Assembly: GCF_036370855.1 (NCBI RefSeq)
Contig: NW_026991398.1
Coordinates: 1,860,001-1,924,000, forward strand
DNA length: 64,000 nt
Source: Dromaius novaehollandiae
Lineage: Eukaryota > Chordata > Aves > Casuariiformes > Dromaiidae
Direction of reading: 5' to 3'
Shown here piece by piece: positions 11,881 through 23,003 of this stretch (position 1 is its first letter; each line of letters opens with the position of its first letter). Under the pieces are notes generated by a model, which was given only the letters and a program-made list of their open reading frames with translations, did not search any database and was not told the origin of the DNA. Both the position numbers and the translations under genes were made by a program.

Positions 11881-14800
11881 GCTTAAGGTTGCTTTTGTAG
11901 TTCTGCAACAGCTTGTGCATCTCCACTTCCTCTTGTTTTGTGGCCCAGGCTTTGTGCATTTGTGTATATCTGGGCTGCAGAACCTCAGCTGTGGCAGCAG
12001 GGCTGAGCACAGCATTGTTGCTGTGAAACCTGTTCCCAAGAGCCAAGGACACCAGGTATGCAAAGGCCAAAGTTCAGCACAGGGACATACAGGTGTAGCT
12101 AGCAGGTGGCAATGTAATGATGATACGAGGCACTGACTAAGAGAGCAAACCCTGCAGTACTCAAGGCCAGGGAGAAACAGAGCTGGGCCATGCAGCCATG
12201 ACAGGAGAGGTGTTTGGTGCCTGAGCTGAGTCTGTAGCACCTTGGGGCCTGTGACGGAGGTGACTGGATGTCTAGGAAGGACAAGGTGCTGCTGAGAAAG
12301 TCCCTGGGCCTGAACAGCCTGCAATCCAGCCATGCTGCAGCTGCATCATTAGCACAGTCCTTGTTCCTATCATTGGGAACGAGAAAAGGCTTCGGGAGAG
12401 GAAAAGGAGCAGGGTATGAGAGTCTAGGCATATGCGTGCAGACTTGGTGTGATGTGCCGTCCTGCTGGACACCCCATGCATTTGACAGCCCTGCAGGCCT
12501 CTTGTCATTGCATTAAATCAAGTGCCTGCCCTGAATTACATGAGCTATTTGCAATGTGGAGATCTGCATATATTTTGGCTTCAGTGAGGGGAGCTCTTGC
12601 AGTAGTAAACATCAAGTGTCATTTCAGATGGCCAAGACGATTCTCCACCTGGCCCCTGGCTGATGCTCCAGAAGGATGCGGGTCTCCTACTTGCTCCATC
12701 AGAGCAAGGAACACTGGCACACGTGTTGGAGCACCTCTGGCACCTCAAATGTCCAAAAGTGTGTGTAAACAACTGGCACCCACCCTTCATCTCCACTGAT
12801 CACAGTGCTTGGGCAAGGAGACTGCCTGCAGACACCCATTTTATGCACCCCAAAATTTGGGCAGGGGGAATCCCACCTCCTCTGCATTTGTGCAGTGCAC
12901 GGGAGGCTGAATGCCAGTCCATGCCAAGGGGCTTCTCAATGGGCATTAGATGTATTGATTTCTTCCTCTAAATCAGTCCCTGAAGCACAAGTCAATGAAC
13001 TGGCTTCTTGTCTTTTGCAGGTGTCCTGTCTACTTATGAGATGGGAGCAGGGCCTTCTAGAGTGAGACATTTCCACCTCTCTCAGATAATCATCCTCTGG
13101 TGAGACCAACTGCAATCCTGAAATCAGTCTCTCTTCGCTGTGTAGGGAGGGACCATCTATGACTATTTTCATCTACTTCAGTGGACATTTCCCTTGGGTG
13201 ACCCTGCTGCCTTTCAGGAACCATCAGCCCTGGAGCCCCAGGAACATCTTGAGGATGCACAGGGCACAGAGAAAGTCACATCTTCAGCTGGGCCTCTGCT
13301 CCTGAGCTGGGCCTGGCTCCTGGGACTGCAGGAGCCCATGGCAACCTGGCAGGTGCTGCAGAGAGACAGCTCTGTCCTGGTGCAGCTCCTCTTAAAGGAG
13401 CAGCAAGACTCAGGACACTGCCTGCAGGTGCCAGGATGAGATGAGCGACTCAAAAGTTAAAGACAGTCAGGAACAGGAGGATGGCTGAGAGCTCACTGCA
13501 GGTAGAAATCTTCACCACCCTTGACACAGTAAGTCTCTGGCTGCGGGGCAATGCTGCTGTGGTTCCCGGAGGGTTCTTCCAAAGCTGGCACCTTCCACAG
13601 CTGATAGGAGCTGTGGTGCTTTAGAGGAGGGATTCCCAGCCACACCATCAGAGGGACAGGGCATCATGGGCACCTTTTCCCAGGGGCGGTGCAGTGTTGT
13701 GAAGCCAGGGAGTGCACCCAGGTCTGCATGGGCTGTAATTCAGAGCAGTGTCTCTGCACCCAAGGGTGCTGTGTGCCGACTCTGTCTCCTGTGAGGGTCA
13801 GCACTCAGGCTGCCCAGGAAACTTCCCACAGTGCTGCGGGGAGAAGCTCTGGGTGGAAGGAGCGACCCCCAGCAGGGCAGGTTCATTCTCCTGTTGAGAG
13901 GGTGCTGTGTGGGTCAGGGCTGCCCACAGCTCCAGCTCACCCACAGTGTTTTTCTGAGGGGCTTTTTCAAGGGGGCTGTCAAGGCAAGGGTTGCCTTAAA
14001 GATCAGGATCTTTCCTGAATCTATGCTTTCATTTTCCTACTGTTTGCAGAGCACTGGCAGGGAAAAGACATGGGCTAGAGAAACAGCTCCCGGGAGCAAA
14101 AGCTGCAGGTAGTGGAGCAACCAGAGAATGAGGGGAAACTGAAAACAGAAATTCTGTGGGAGGGGGAATTTGGGAAATTCTAAGTCACTCCCCACAATGT
14201 AGACATTTTCCTCTAACTAAGCCCCCTGTGTCTCCTCTCCCCCCCAGCAGAGCCTCTGCCCTCAAGGCCAGGGGGTGCAGGCCATGAGCCCCTTCCTGAG
14301 CAGCCCGATCTCCAGCAGAGGAGAGGGGCATCTCTCCTGCAATATGCCCATTTTCCACAGCATGACAAAGGGCTGAGAGTGACTGTCCGGCAGTTTCGCT
14401 GTCTGGGAGGTGGTGTGCACAGTTGGGTACGGTGACGGCTTTCCTGCATGCCTGTCTGTCTCTCCCTCCTTGCTTTCCCTTGGTAGGAGGCTCACAGTAT
14501 TACTTCTTGTTTCTTCACCTCTCTGCTGCTCTGGATCTTGCTCTTGTGCTCTCTGCGGTTAAGGAGGGGGGTTCAGCTGCAGTTAAGGCATTTACCCTGT
14601 AGGTCCTGCATGGAGTTGTCTTCATGGCAGTGACATGTCCAAGTCCCCTTCCAGTCCCCCTTCTAGGCAATGCATTTCATCTGGTTGGGGAATGAGCTGA
14701 CTCTCCCTTAAGGAGACCCCATTTCTAGCACTCTTGACTGTCTTTGTGGGGTGTGCTGCCAGGCTGCAACCTGCCCTCCAGAAGACCACAGCTCTCCCAG

Positions 14801-15835
14801 AGCGTATCTGTGATAGCTGAGAGTGCTTGTGCTGGTCGTGTGAGTTAGAGACCTCGTCACACGCTCTGAAGAGCTCTCCATAGCACTCTCTCCGAATGTG
14901 GGCTCAGATAAAATTTGGCAGTCTTCATTTTGAAACTGAACTCCTCTGCTCTCACCTCAGTCCACTTTCTTTCTCAGAGTAACTCGTGAGTGTGATTGTC
15001 CTTTAGCTGGGAGAGGTGCAAGCACAGAGCAGTGAGGAGTGAGACTCACGGACAGACCAGATGCCCTGACGCAGTCACAGTGAGCCCCTTTTTCTTCTTC
15101 AGATGCACAAGTGCTCATGTTGAGAGCAACTGACATGCCAGAGATTTCTACACCATCAAAGAATGCTCCCATGGTGTGATGGAAGCATCTAAAAACTAGA
15201 GAAATATGTCATAAAACTATCCACTTCATCCTATTTTCTGGAGAACATGCATGTTAAAATGTTGAACAGCCTTTCCACAAAACAAGTGGATGTCATCTGC
15301 TGCAGGATGTGTGCATCAGACCTAGTCACTTCCCCCTCCCACTGCAGCGTCTGGAGAAAGAGTGCAGATGGTAAACCAGTGTGAGGACAGGGTTCATCTC
15401 CTTGGGACAGAAACATCTAGGAAGGATCAAGTCAGTCCCTGCCTTCACTTCACGGTTTCTCTACCTGGCCAGAGTGGGAGCTGGTGTGACTGGTTCAGTA
15501 CAGACACCTCTGTTCAAGCGGGCAAGGTTGGGGGGGATGAATCCCTCACAATGATCTTCTCTTTTGGCTGCAGATGGCATGAGTGTTCTATTCATCTCTC
15601 AAAATGGTAAATAGAGAGTATTCCCACTGGCTCACTGGACCAAATCCCCTTCACTCTGTTCATGGTGCCCATCCCCAGGTATCTCCACCGAATACACAGG
15701 GCAGTTTGACATCTCCATTTACAAGCCCTGGCAAAGCAGGAGTGGCGGCCCTGGAGCCCATGGGCAGAGGCCCCTCCTCTACAGGACACACTCCGTCAGC
15801 CCAAAGCAGAGGTCAGGAAAGGGAGCTGAGCGAAG
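11880..15835 (+). other. 5' flank of the OR1 cassette, paralogous in three copies
   Basis: This flank aligns with 43.76-47.65 kb (direct) and 24.25-28.48 kb (inverted). Shared landmarks include GAGCAGCAAGACTCAGG near 13,400 and 45,303, and CTCCCAGAGC / TGATAGCTGAGAGT-type sequence near 14.8 kb. A frame at 13,194-13,439 is partly kept in the other copies (45,123-45,341; degraded at 26.9-26.7 kb), with the shared peptide SSAGPLLLSWAW. I found no receptor fragment or other recognised gene. Regulatory elements or 5' untranslated exons of the receptor could lie here. Confidence 0.6.
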
Positions 15836-15935
15836 GGAGAGGAGAGAGGCGATGCAGGGGGACTTGGAGGAGTGGAATGGGTTTTGCTCAGAGAAGTCTG
15901 TCCTAACTTGTCAATGTCATTTCTTCCCTTGACAG
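15836..15935 (+). promoter_or_regulatory. Candidate 5'-UTR mini-intron of OR1 with lost donor
   Basis: A CTAAC branch-like motif (15903-15907), a pyrimidine tract (TTTCTTCCCTT) and an acceptor AG (15934-15935) lie 15 bases before the OR1 start. In OR2 and OR3 the matching left end reads GAAG followed by GTAAAG, a good donor, about 100 bp upstream. In OR1 the same site reads GAAGGGAGAG, so GT is lost. OR1 must use another donor or leave the segment unspliced. The intron itself is inferred. Confidence 0.35.
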
Positions 15936-15950
15936 TGCCCCAGAGAGCAA

Positions 15951-16871
15951 ATGTCCAACAGCAGCTCCCTCAGCAAGTTCCTGCTCCTGGCATTTGCAGA
16001 CACCCGGGAGCTGCAGCTCTTGCACTTCTCACTCTTCTTGGGCATCTACCTGGCTGCCCTCCTGGGCAACGGTCTCATCATCACAGCCGTAGCCTGCGAC
16101 CACCGCCTCCACACCCCCATGTACTTCTTCCTCCTCAACCTCTCCATCCTCGACCTTGGCTCCATCACTGCCATTGTCCCCAAATCCATGGCCAATTCCC
16201 TGTGGGACACCAGGGCCATTTCCTACTCGGGATGTGTTGCCCAGATATTTTTATTTGTCTTTTTCATTTCAGCTGAGTATTCTCTCCTCACAGTCATGGC
16301 CTATGACCGCTACGTAGCCATCTGCAAACCCCTGCACTATGGCGCAATCATGGGGAGCAGAGCTTGTGTCAAAATGGCAGCAGCTGCCTGGGGCAGTGGT
16401 TTTCTCAATGTTCTCCTGCACACTGCTAATACATTTTCAATACCACTCTGCCAAGGCAACACAGTGGAGCAGTTCTTCTGTGAAGTTCCCCAGATCCTCA
16501 AGCTCTCCTGCTCAGACTCCTACCTCAGGGAACTTGGACTTCTTGTGGTTAGTGCCTGTTTAGCCTTTGGGTGTTTCATTTTCATTGTGGTGTCCTACGT
16601 GCAGATCTTCACTGCTGTGCTGAGGATCCCCTCTGAGCAGGGCCGGCACAAAGCCTTTTCCATGTGCCTCCCACACCTGGCCGTGGTCTCCCTGTTTCTC
16701 AGCACTGGCATCTTTGCCTACCTGAAGCCCCCCTCCATCTCCTCCCCAGCTCTGGATCTGGTGGTGTCTGTTCTGTACTCGGTGGTGCCTCCAGCAGTGA
16801 ACCCCCTCATCTACAGCATGAGGAACAAGGAGCTCAAGGACGCAGTGAGGAAACTGATTCAATGGGTATGA
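15951..16871 (+). CDS. Olfactory receptor, OR14-like (OR1)
   Basis: An intact 306-residue class A GPCR in one coding exon, expected to sit in the membrane of olfactory neuron cilia and signal through the olfactory G protein. The N-terminus has an NSS glycosylation site (residues 3-5). Family motifs follow in order: GN in TM1 (39-40), LHTPMYFF (53-60), Cys95, MAYDRYVAIC (116-125), an ECL2 Cys near FFCEVP (177), KAFSMCLPHL (234-243) and PPAVNPLIYSMRNKE (280-294). Length fits the family. The start is the ATG of MSNSSS shared by all three paralogues, just after a 3' splice-like signal. Compared with OR3 there are about 45 differences, many between residues 101 and 140. The C-terminus ends five residues early because a TGA replaces the next codon. 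OR14 subgroup assignment is from overall resemblance; the ligand is unknown. Confidence 0.95.
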   Translation: MSNSSSLSKFLLLAFADTRELQLLHFSLFLGIYLAALLGNGLIITAVACDHRLHTPMYFFLLNLSILDLGSITAIVPKSMANSLWDTRAISYSGCVAQIFLFVFFISAEYSLLTVMAYDRYVAICKPLHYGAIMGSRACVKMAAAAWGSGFLNVLLHTANTFSIPLCQGNTVEQFFCEVPQILKLSCSDSYLRELGLLVVSACLAFGCFIFIVVSYVQIFTAVLRIPSEQGRHKAFSMCLPHLAVVSLFLSTGIFAYLKPPSISSPALDLVVSVLYSVVPPAVNPLIYSMRNKELKDAVRKLIQWV

Positions 16872-18130
16872 TGTCAATGCCAATAGCTGTCCCATGTGCA
16901 TCTGCTCATCATTCCTAGGGTATTCAGCCTCAAGGATACATATTTCTCATTTCTTTCTTTCTTACTTTTCTCTGTTATATTCATGTGAAAAGGAAATGTG
17001 TAGGTTCATCTTACTTCTCAGTAATCCCTCTCTTGTATTTGACCCAGAGGCCATGTAGAAGCAGGAAACCAGGGTTCTCCTTTCATCAGCAGAGATGGGG
17101 GAACCTCAAAGCCTGCTAGTCTGAGCTCCCTCGAATGCCCCCAGGGCAATGGGGAGAGTTTCCCTTTGCAGTGTCTCTTTCAGCACTGACACCAAGGGAG
17201 CTCAGGGGCACAGAGTCAAGCTCAGGTGAGTACAGGCGGGAGGAGACCATGGGTCCCATGTCCATTTGGAGAGCTCAGCTCCTCTGGCCACAGTCTGGGT
17301 GTGATCCCACACCCCTCTCCTGCGAGGGTGGCAGCCGGCTGTCACTGTGGGCTGATCCCTTCCCTCTCCAGTGCTCCAACACTCACAACATATCGTGAGT
17401 GGAGGGGAGGAGAGTCTGGATGCAGCCTGTGGGAAAAGATGCCCTGCTCCTCAGGACCATCCCCTCACTGCCACAGCAGGCATTTCCTTGCTGCAGCCTT
17501 TGCATGGGGGCTGCAGCTTTCTGGGAGACACATCCAGCAACAGCAGCAGGACTTTCCCTTTTCAGGGCTTTCCTCCTCATTTCCACACTGTCCTGCTGTG
17601 CTCTCATGTGTGTATATGGCCTCAGTGCTCTTGTAACCTGGTGCTTCCGTGTGCATTTCTGTGAGCTCAGGCAGCACCAGCCCCTGGGCACCCGTATGCC
17701 AGACGTGGCCTCCAGAATAACATTTCCGTAATAAAAGGGGTTCTCCTCTGTTATCTGCCTGAAGTCTGGCCTTTCTTCAGAAGATGGAGTCAAAAATATG
17801 CTCAAGGCAATGCACCACCAAGGGGTCCAGTGTTCTGCTTGTGAACTCCATGGGAGCCAGGCGATGAGCTCAGAGTCCCCAGTAATCTGTTAGGGACTGA
17901 GGGTTGGATTCAGGGCTCATCTCTCAGTGACCAGTGCCAGTGGAGATGGTGAATGGTGTCTGAATTACCTTCCCAGGGCTGTCTCACGGGTGACAGTACT
18001 GATGACCTGACCCTGTCCCCGTCCTGCTGACCTGACTCCTCATCTCTACCTGGGACCTGCCTCTGACTACAGCCAAGAAAGCCTTGGCAAGGGAAGGTGG
18101 GATCCAAGTAGATCCCAAGGAAGGCTGTAA
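16872..18130 (+). other. 3' flank of OR1, no gene
   Basis: The segment 17,790-18,010 (GTTAGGGACTGAGGG, then GTGGAGATGGTGAATGG) aligns with the OR3 3' flank at 49.06-49.20 kb. The intervening 17.1-17.75 kb is not seen in the other copies. No canonical AATAAA close to the stop is seen in the aligned position used by OR3. Open frames here (for example 17,226-17,636) have no recognisable features. Confidence 0.5.
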
Positions 18131-18609
18131 ATACAAAAGGTGACTCTATGTCCGTAGCAGCAACTCTTACCTGACAGCCACTATAAAGGTGTGAGGAGAG
18201 CTTCAGATTTTGACCCTCTACCCAGGTAACATTGCATGCAGAGTCTTAGCTGCATGAAGAAGCAAAAACAGTCACTTGGGGTCAGATTTTGTGATGCCCA
18301 GTTATGACAACAGGTCTTTCTGTGTCACAGCTTGACCCTTTATGCACCATTTCTGACAGGGTTCCTGCGACAGAGAGTATGTTGTCGGGAGCAGCAAGAG
18401 CGGGGCTGCTCCGTGCGGGAAGTGGAGTTGGGAGCTGAGGGTGCCAGCAAGGCAGGCAGGGCAGGGACCCACCGATGAGAGGTGCCGTCCCACAGTGCCC
18501 GGAGAAGAGGAGCAGAGCAGATTTGGGGATGGTAACTGGGGTCAGGCACAGTCCAGCGATGGCCAGACAAGACTCAAGTGCTGGGGACCAAAATGGGATG
18601 ATGCTGTGT

Positions 18610-18925
18610 CAGACAGCAGAGGATCTCTAAGGCAGAAAGTGATGATGTGGTAACTACGATCTGTGGCCAGAATGTGTGCACGTGAGTTGCCCGTAATCAC
18701 GATGTGCCTTGCTGCCTACGTGCCAGCAATCACAGTGTGTCTTCCTGCCTGCCTGCCAGGGATCAGGATGTGCCTTCCTGCCTGTCACAAGATGCCACAA
18801 CGCACAAGGAGATACGTGGCAGGAAGAGGGGCTGGCCTTGGTTGGTTGCTATATAACCAGCCATTGTTGTCTCAGTAAAGGAGATCTCTTGCACCATCCT
18901 ATCTGAGGTCCGTGTCGTCATATGC
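18610..18925 (+). mobile_element. Possible solo LTR / promoter-like sequence
   Basis: Three imperfect copies of a ~32-bp repeat (around 18,693-18,787, with AATCACGATGTGCCTTGCTGCC as type; the others AATCACAGTGTGTCTTCC and GATCAGGATGTGCCTTCC) are followed by a TATA box (TATATAA, 18,850-18,856). An AGTAAA poly(A)-like signal (18,874-18,879) follows, with the sequence ending near CGTGTCGTCA. Upstream enhancer repeats, TATA and a nearby poly(A) signal are the layout of a retroviral LTR. I could not identify a clean target-site duplication or a second LTR, so the boundaries are approximate. Confidence 0.35.
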
Positions 18926-20857
18926 CACACTCAAAGGCTCCAAACAGCCCTGCTTTGTGTGGCAGGTTGGACTGGAGACCTCCAGAGGTCCCTTCCCACC
19001 AAAACTCCTCTGAGATTCCATGAATTCTTGCTCCTTGGCCTCTGCTCTGGCACAGCTGGCAGGCTGAGGAGAGCACCTGGGGCAGAGCAGAATGAGCTCA
19101 GCTGGCAGAGCCTCAGGGAAAGATCCAAAAGTCCCTCCTGGAGCTAGTGAAAGGAGAAATGAAAGCTAGTGACACACACAGAAACAGATGTGCTTGGGTG
19201 GGCCCTAGCTCCACTCTCCTGCTCAGCCCTAGGCTTTGGAAAACTCCCTCATGCACTCCGAGAGGCTCCACCTGCCTCTTCCACCCTCCCTGTGCTCCCC
19301 TCCCGTCGGCCAAAGTGGAGCTCAGCATTGCCTGGGGACTCTCTTCCACACGGGGAGCAGAGGAAGGGCCTTCACCAGCCCCACATTGCTCGTCCCACCC
19401 CCGGCCTTTGCAGTTGCTTGGGCCTGGGTCTGCCCACTTGCCTTCACCATGGTCACAGCTACACTGAAGCCCACGAAAATCCCAGTGCTCCTACCCTCAA
19501 GAGGGCATCCACCCTGAACATGGAGCCCGGCGGGCCACAAAGGCATCACACATTCAGTGCCAAAGCCATGCAGCCGAGGGCAGGGGTCTCTGCCACAATT
19601 TCCCTGCCCCTTCCCTGCTCCCAGCACCGCTGCTGCTGTGCCCATGTCAAACCCTCCTGCTGCCAGACTGACCTGGGGCCTGAGGCAGCTCCAGCTCCCT
19701 CCAGGGCTGTGCTGGAGCCTTCCAGGAGCAGGCTGAGGTGGGGCTGGCACTGCCAGGGTGGGTTGGGAGAGGGCAGCTCCCCTCTGCCACGCTCGGGCTG
19801 GGCACAGTGTTTCCCTGGGGAGCTCCCTGAGGAGCCGCTCCGGGGGATCCTCCACCTCTGCCCTGGCAGCAGCACCAGTGCTCAGGGTGCTGGGGTGGAA
19901 GTGCACAGAGGGTGGAAGGGGCACAGGATGCCCAGGGGGAGCATCGAGACCTTGTCCATGCATGCAGGGATGGAGTGAGGAAAGTCGGAGCTTGCTTGCA
20001 GCAGCCACCAGAGACCTCAGACATGGAAAGGGCTGGGATATTATTAAATGACTCCTAAATGATCCCCCAGAGTCTGAGAGGTCCAAGTGCCCAGCCGCCG
20101 CCCAGCCCAGCCTGTGCCCCACATTCGTATTAGCAGACAGCCATGATCCAGGATCTGTCAGGGTCTGGTGCAGAAGAGAGGCCATGCAAGGCTGGCCTTT
20201 TCCCCTCTGTTGGGATACAGAGACCTGCAGGAGGATGGAGCTGGCCATGGACCACCCCACAGCTGGGTGAGCAGCCAGTGCTGGAAAGGGGTGATGTGAG
20301 GGGCTGCTCTGGGACGATGGCCCTGTGGCAGCTTCCCCACTGTGTCCAAGCAACACAGGGAACAACCTGGGCTCTTCTCTCCTGCACCCACCATGTCCTG
20401 CTGCCTTTCCCAGCAGACCTGCATTTGCCTGCAAGCACAGGGCTCTGTGCTCCCACACTGCCGTTCACACGCAGTAGCTGCCTGCTGGCATTTGCCCTCT
20501 CCTGGGCCTTTTCCAGACCAGCCCAGACCCTCCCCAGCTCTCCCCACCTCCCCTGCCCTCTCCCCAGCCCACCCAGCACAGCAGCCCAGGCTGGGGTGGC
20601 CCCACAGCAGTGCCTGTGGCAGGGGGCTGCAGAGCTCTGGGCACTCACCCCACAGCCCCAGCCCCTCTGCAGGCCACAGCAGCTGCTGGGGGGCACAGAG
20701 GGGTGTCAGCCTCCCCATCAGCCCCACACCTGGGGACCAGCAATGGCACAAAGAAATGGAGGCCAGGCACTCCATGTCTCCACTGCTCTCATGAGCAGAG
20801 ATCCTTAACCCTGGCTGCCTGCAGCCCCTCTGGGCAGCCCCTCTCCCCAGGACAGCA
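18926..20857. other. GC-rich unique stretch, no supported gene
   Basis: Long frames exist on both strands (for example 19,322-20,458 minus, 378 codons), but they overlap each other, are rich in Pro, Gly, Ser and Ala, and show no domain, signal peptide or conserved motif. The sequence is not duplicated elsewhere in the window as far as I can see, so conservation cannot be tested here. I call nothing. Confidence 0.4.
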
Positions 20858-21125
20858 CTCACTGCCCACTCCAGGCACAAACTCCCCCTGGAGATCCCCT
20901 CTGCTTTCCGAGTGGCTCCATTCTCCCTGCCAGAACTATAGGCATCTCTCACCAGCCCTCTAATAGGTGACACAGTCCCCAGCAGAAACCTTTTGACCAC
21001 TCACTGTCCTCAGGGCCACTGGGCCCCCACAAGGGAGGGCTGAATCCAGCCCACGTTCCCTAACACATCACCCCATGAGCTCATGTTCCTTAGCGCATGG
21101 AAACCAAGGCACAGCAACAAGGTAG
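20858..21125 (+). repeat. Direct repeat, left copy (flanks 1.5-kb insert)
   Basis: The sequence CACTCACTGCCCACTCCAGG to ACAGCAACAAGG is repeated with modest divergence at 22,640-22,915 (CTCACTGCCCATCCCAGG to ACAGCAACAGGG). Both contain CATCTCTCACCAGCCCTCTAA and ACATCACCC. The right copy also corresponds, inverted, to part of the OR3 3' flank (about 49.05-49.11 kb), so it is part of the receptor cassette. Confidence 0.75.
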
Positions 21126-22639
21126 TAGAAGGATGGAGTGGATGACAGAAGCAACAGTGACTCTTCTCTCATAGACTACTTCTAAGTGGGGATCCCATTT
21201 GTGGGAAGTAGTAAGTCGGCTAAATATGTGACAAACTCCCACGGGAAGTCCCATAGATAAGGGGGTTGTGTCAGTAGCTGCATGAATTCCTGTTAAAACT
21301 GAAAGAAAACCCAATTAAAGACCTGGAGATGAGGCTGTGATTAAACATCCAACTCAGAGATCAGTATGGGTGACGGTGCTCTTTTACCATGGAAAAGGAG
21401 TATGGGATGCTGTAGACCCTGCAGGGAGTAAGTTAAGCATAATTGAGGCTTGGATTATGTCCAAGACGTAGGTGTCTTCTCTTGCAGGGAAGTGTGGTGT
21501 TACCTGCTAACCGTGGGGACACTGATAACTGGAAAAAACACCTGAAATGTGTCTCTAACAGGTTCTGCCTTTTCACGTTGCCCATGGGACAACTTTGTTA
21601 TTGAAGACCAGTCACAACCCATCTTTAAAACTATAGTTACAAGAGAAATACCATCTGTAATAGCACAAGGTCAAGGACTGATAGCCATAATGTTACACTG
21701 AACCTAAGATCTAACGTTAGTCTAAATGTAGCTGTATGTAATAACACACGGGATGGGAAGCTGCACCTGGTTATGACAACAGAGTGAGATGGGTACTACA
21801 GACACGGAAGGCGACAAAAGCCGTTGTAATGTGACCTATGTTTTTGACCAAATCACCACGCAGACTTACTGGTGAACTTCTCACATGACTGAACAAATGA
21901 TGGCTTTGTTTGGATCCATTTAATACATCAGTAACACTTGGAGTAACCTTCCATCAACTTGACAGCATTCCCAGACGGAACACCAAGGTTACTCAACATC
22001 TGTTGGAAACTGGAGAACTCTTAGAGGAAAGGGAAGGAACGATGATATATGATACAACAAATAGATTTGGTTAGTAGAAGTGTTCAGTGACAGAGCAGCC
22101 TGCCCTGAGCTGACACACATAGAAGCAGGTTTTCATTAATTCCTCCCTGCAAGCCCACAGTTGTTCCTTTGCTGTTCTCAGGAGATGTCCTCCAGAGAGC
22201 CTTTCCTCAGATCAGTGTGTCTGTGCTGGCCTCACCGGCCATTCCTGCACCCCTCTGCTGTGCTCCCCAGGCTGGTGGTGCTGCTTTGCAGAGTGAGCAG
22301 CTGTGGGGCCCCGGAGTGACTCCACACTGGCCGTGCTGGTCAGGGTAGACCTGGCTGACCCAGCATCACTGCACCTGACAAGCCCCTCCCCAGGTCTCTG
22401 TGGCTCTGGAGGATGCTCAGAGCAATCACAAGACATTTCAAATGGCTCAGGATGGGGTCAGGTGTGTCCCGAGATGCAGCCACAGGTTTTCATTGTAGGT
22501 GACATGAACCATTCCTGAGGCTGCCTTCCCTGTGCCGGATGAGTCCCCACTGCCTCTCCTGAGACTGCAGAGCCCTGATTTGGAGCGTTCCTTGGTTTGT
22601 CCCTATATTTTGGATGACTCCACTTGGTTTTGGGAGTCT
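21126..22639. other. Unassigned segment between direct repeats
   Basis: Base composition is less GC-rich than its neighbours. No intact gene is present. Plus-strand frames near 21,485-21,610 and 21,685-21,780 are short, but one is rich in Asn-X-Ser/Thr sites (SHNVTLNL, SNVSLN, CNNT) and the other has several cysteines. A minus-strand frame at 21,090-21,314 ends with a hydrophobic run. This could be a decayed glycoprotein gene, but I do not recognise it. 22,080-22,640 has nothing clear. Confidence 0.3.
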
Positions 22640-22915
22640 CTACTCACTGCCCATCCCAGGCACATGCTGTCCCTGGAGATCCCCTGTGCTCTTCTGGTGA
22701 CTCCCTACTCCCTTGCAGAAGGATGGGCATCTCTCACCAGCCCTCTAATATGTGGGACAGTCCCCAGCAGATACTGCTTGACCACTCACCCTCCCCCGGG
22801 GTACTAGGCACCCACAAGTGAGAGCTGAATCCAGCCCTCATTCCCTCACACATCACCCTATGAGCACATTCTCCTTAGCCCATGGGAAACCCAGGCACAG
22901 CAACAGGGCCTTTTC
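22640..22915 (+). repeat. Direct repeat, right copy
   Basis: Partner of the repeat at 20,858-21,125. It lies immediately downstream of OR2 in OR2's own orientation and continues into sequence that matches, inverted, the OR3 3' flank. The left copy therefore looks like an extra piece of receptor 3' flank. Confidence 0.75.
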
Positions 22916-22995
22916 AGGTGCAATTCCCTGAGTGCATTCTTGGCTCCTGCATTGGAAGAAGAGGCCAACCTTCAGGCAGTGTACTGATGAAATCC

Positions 22996-23003
22996 CCTTT
23001 TAT
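22996..23003 (-). promoter_or_regulatory. Weakened poly(A) signal downstream of OR2
   Basis: The minus strand reads CATAAAAGGGG where OR3 has AATAAAAGGGG at the aligned 3'-flank position (48,916). The hexamer is thus CATAAA or ATAAAA rather than AATAAA. The surrounding 130 bp (GTGTCAGAGCTGGCCT and so on) align well, so position is certain; usage is inferred. Confidence 0.35.

Noticed and set aside
16560..16901. Minus-strand frame over the 3' half of OR1 (and similar ones over OR2 and OR3)
   Set aside because: Antisense shadow of a conserved receptor exon.
19322..20458. 378-codon minus-strand frame
   Set aside because: GC-rich low-complexity composition, overlapping long frames on the other strand, no motif, no second copy to test conservation.
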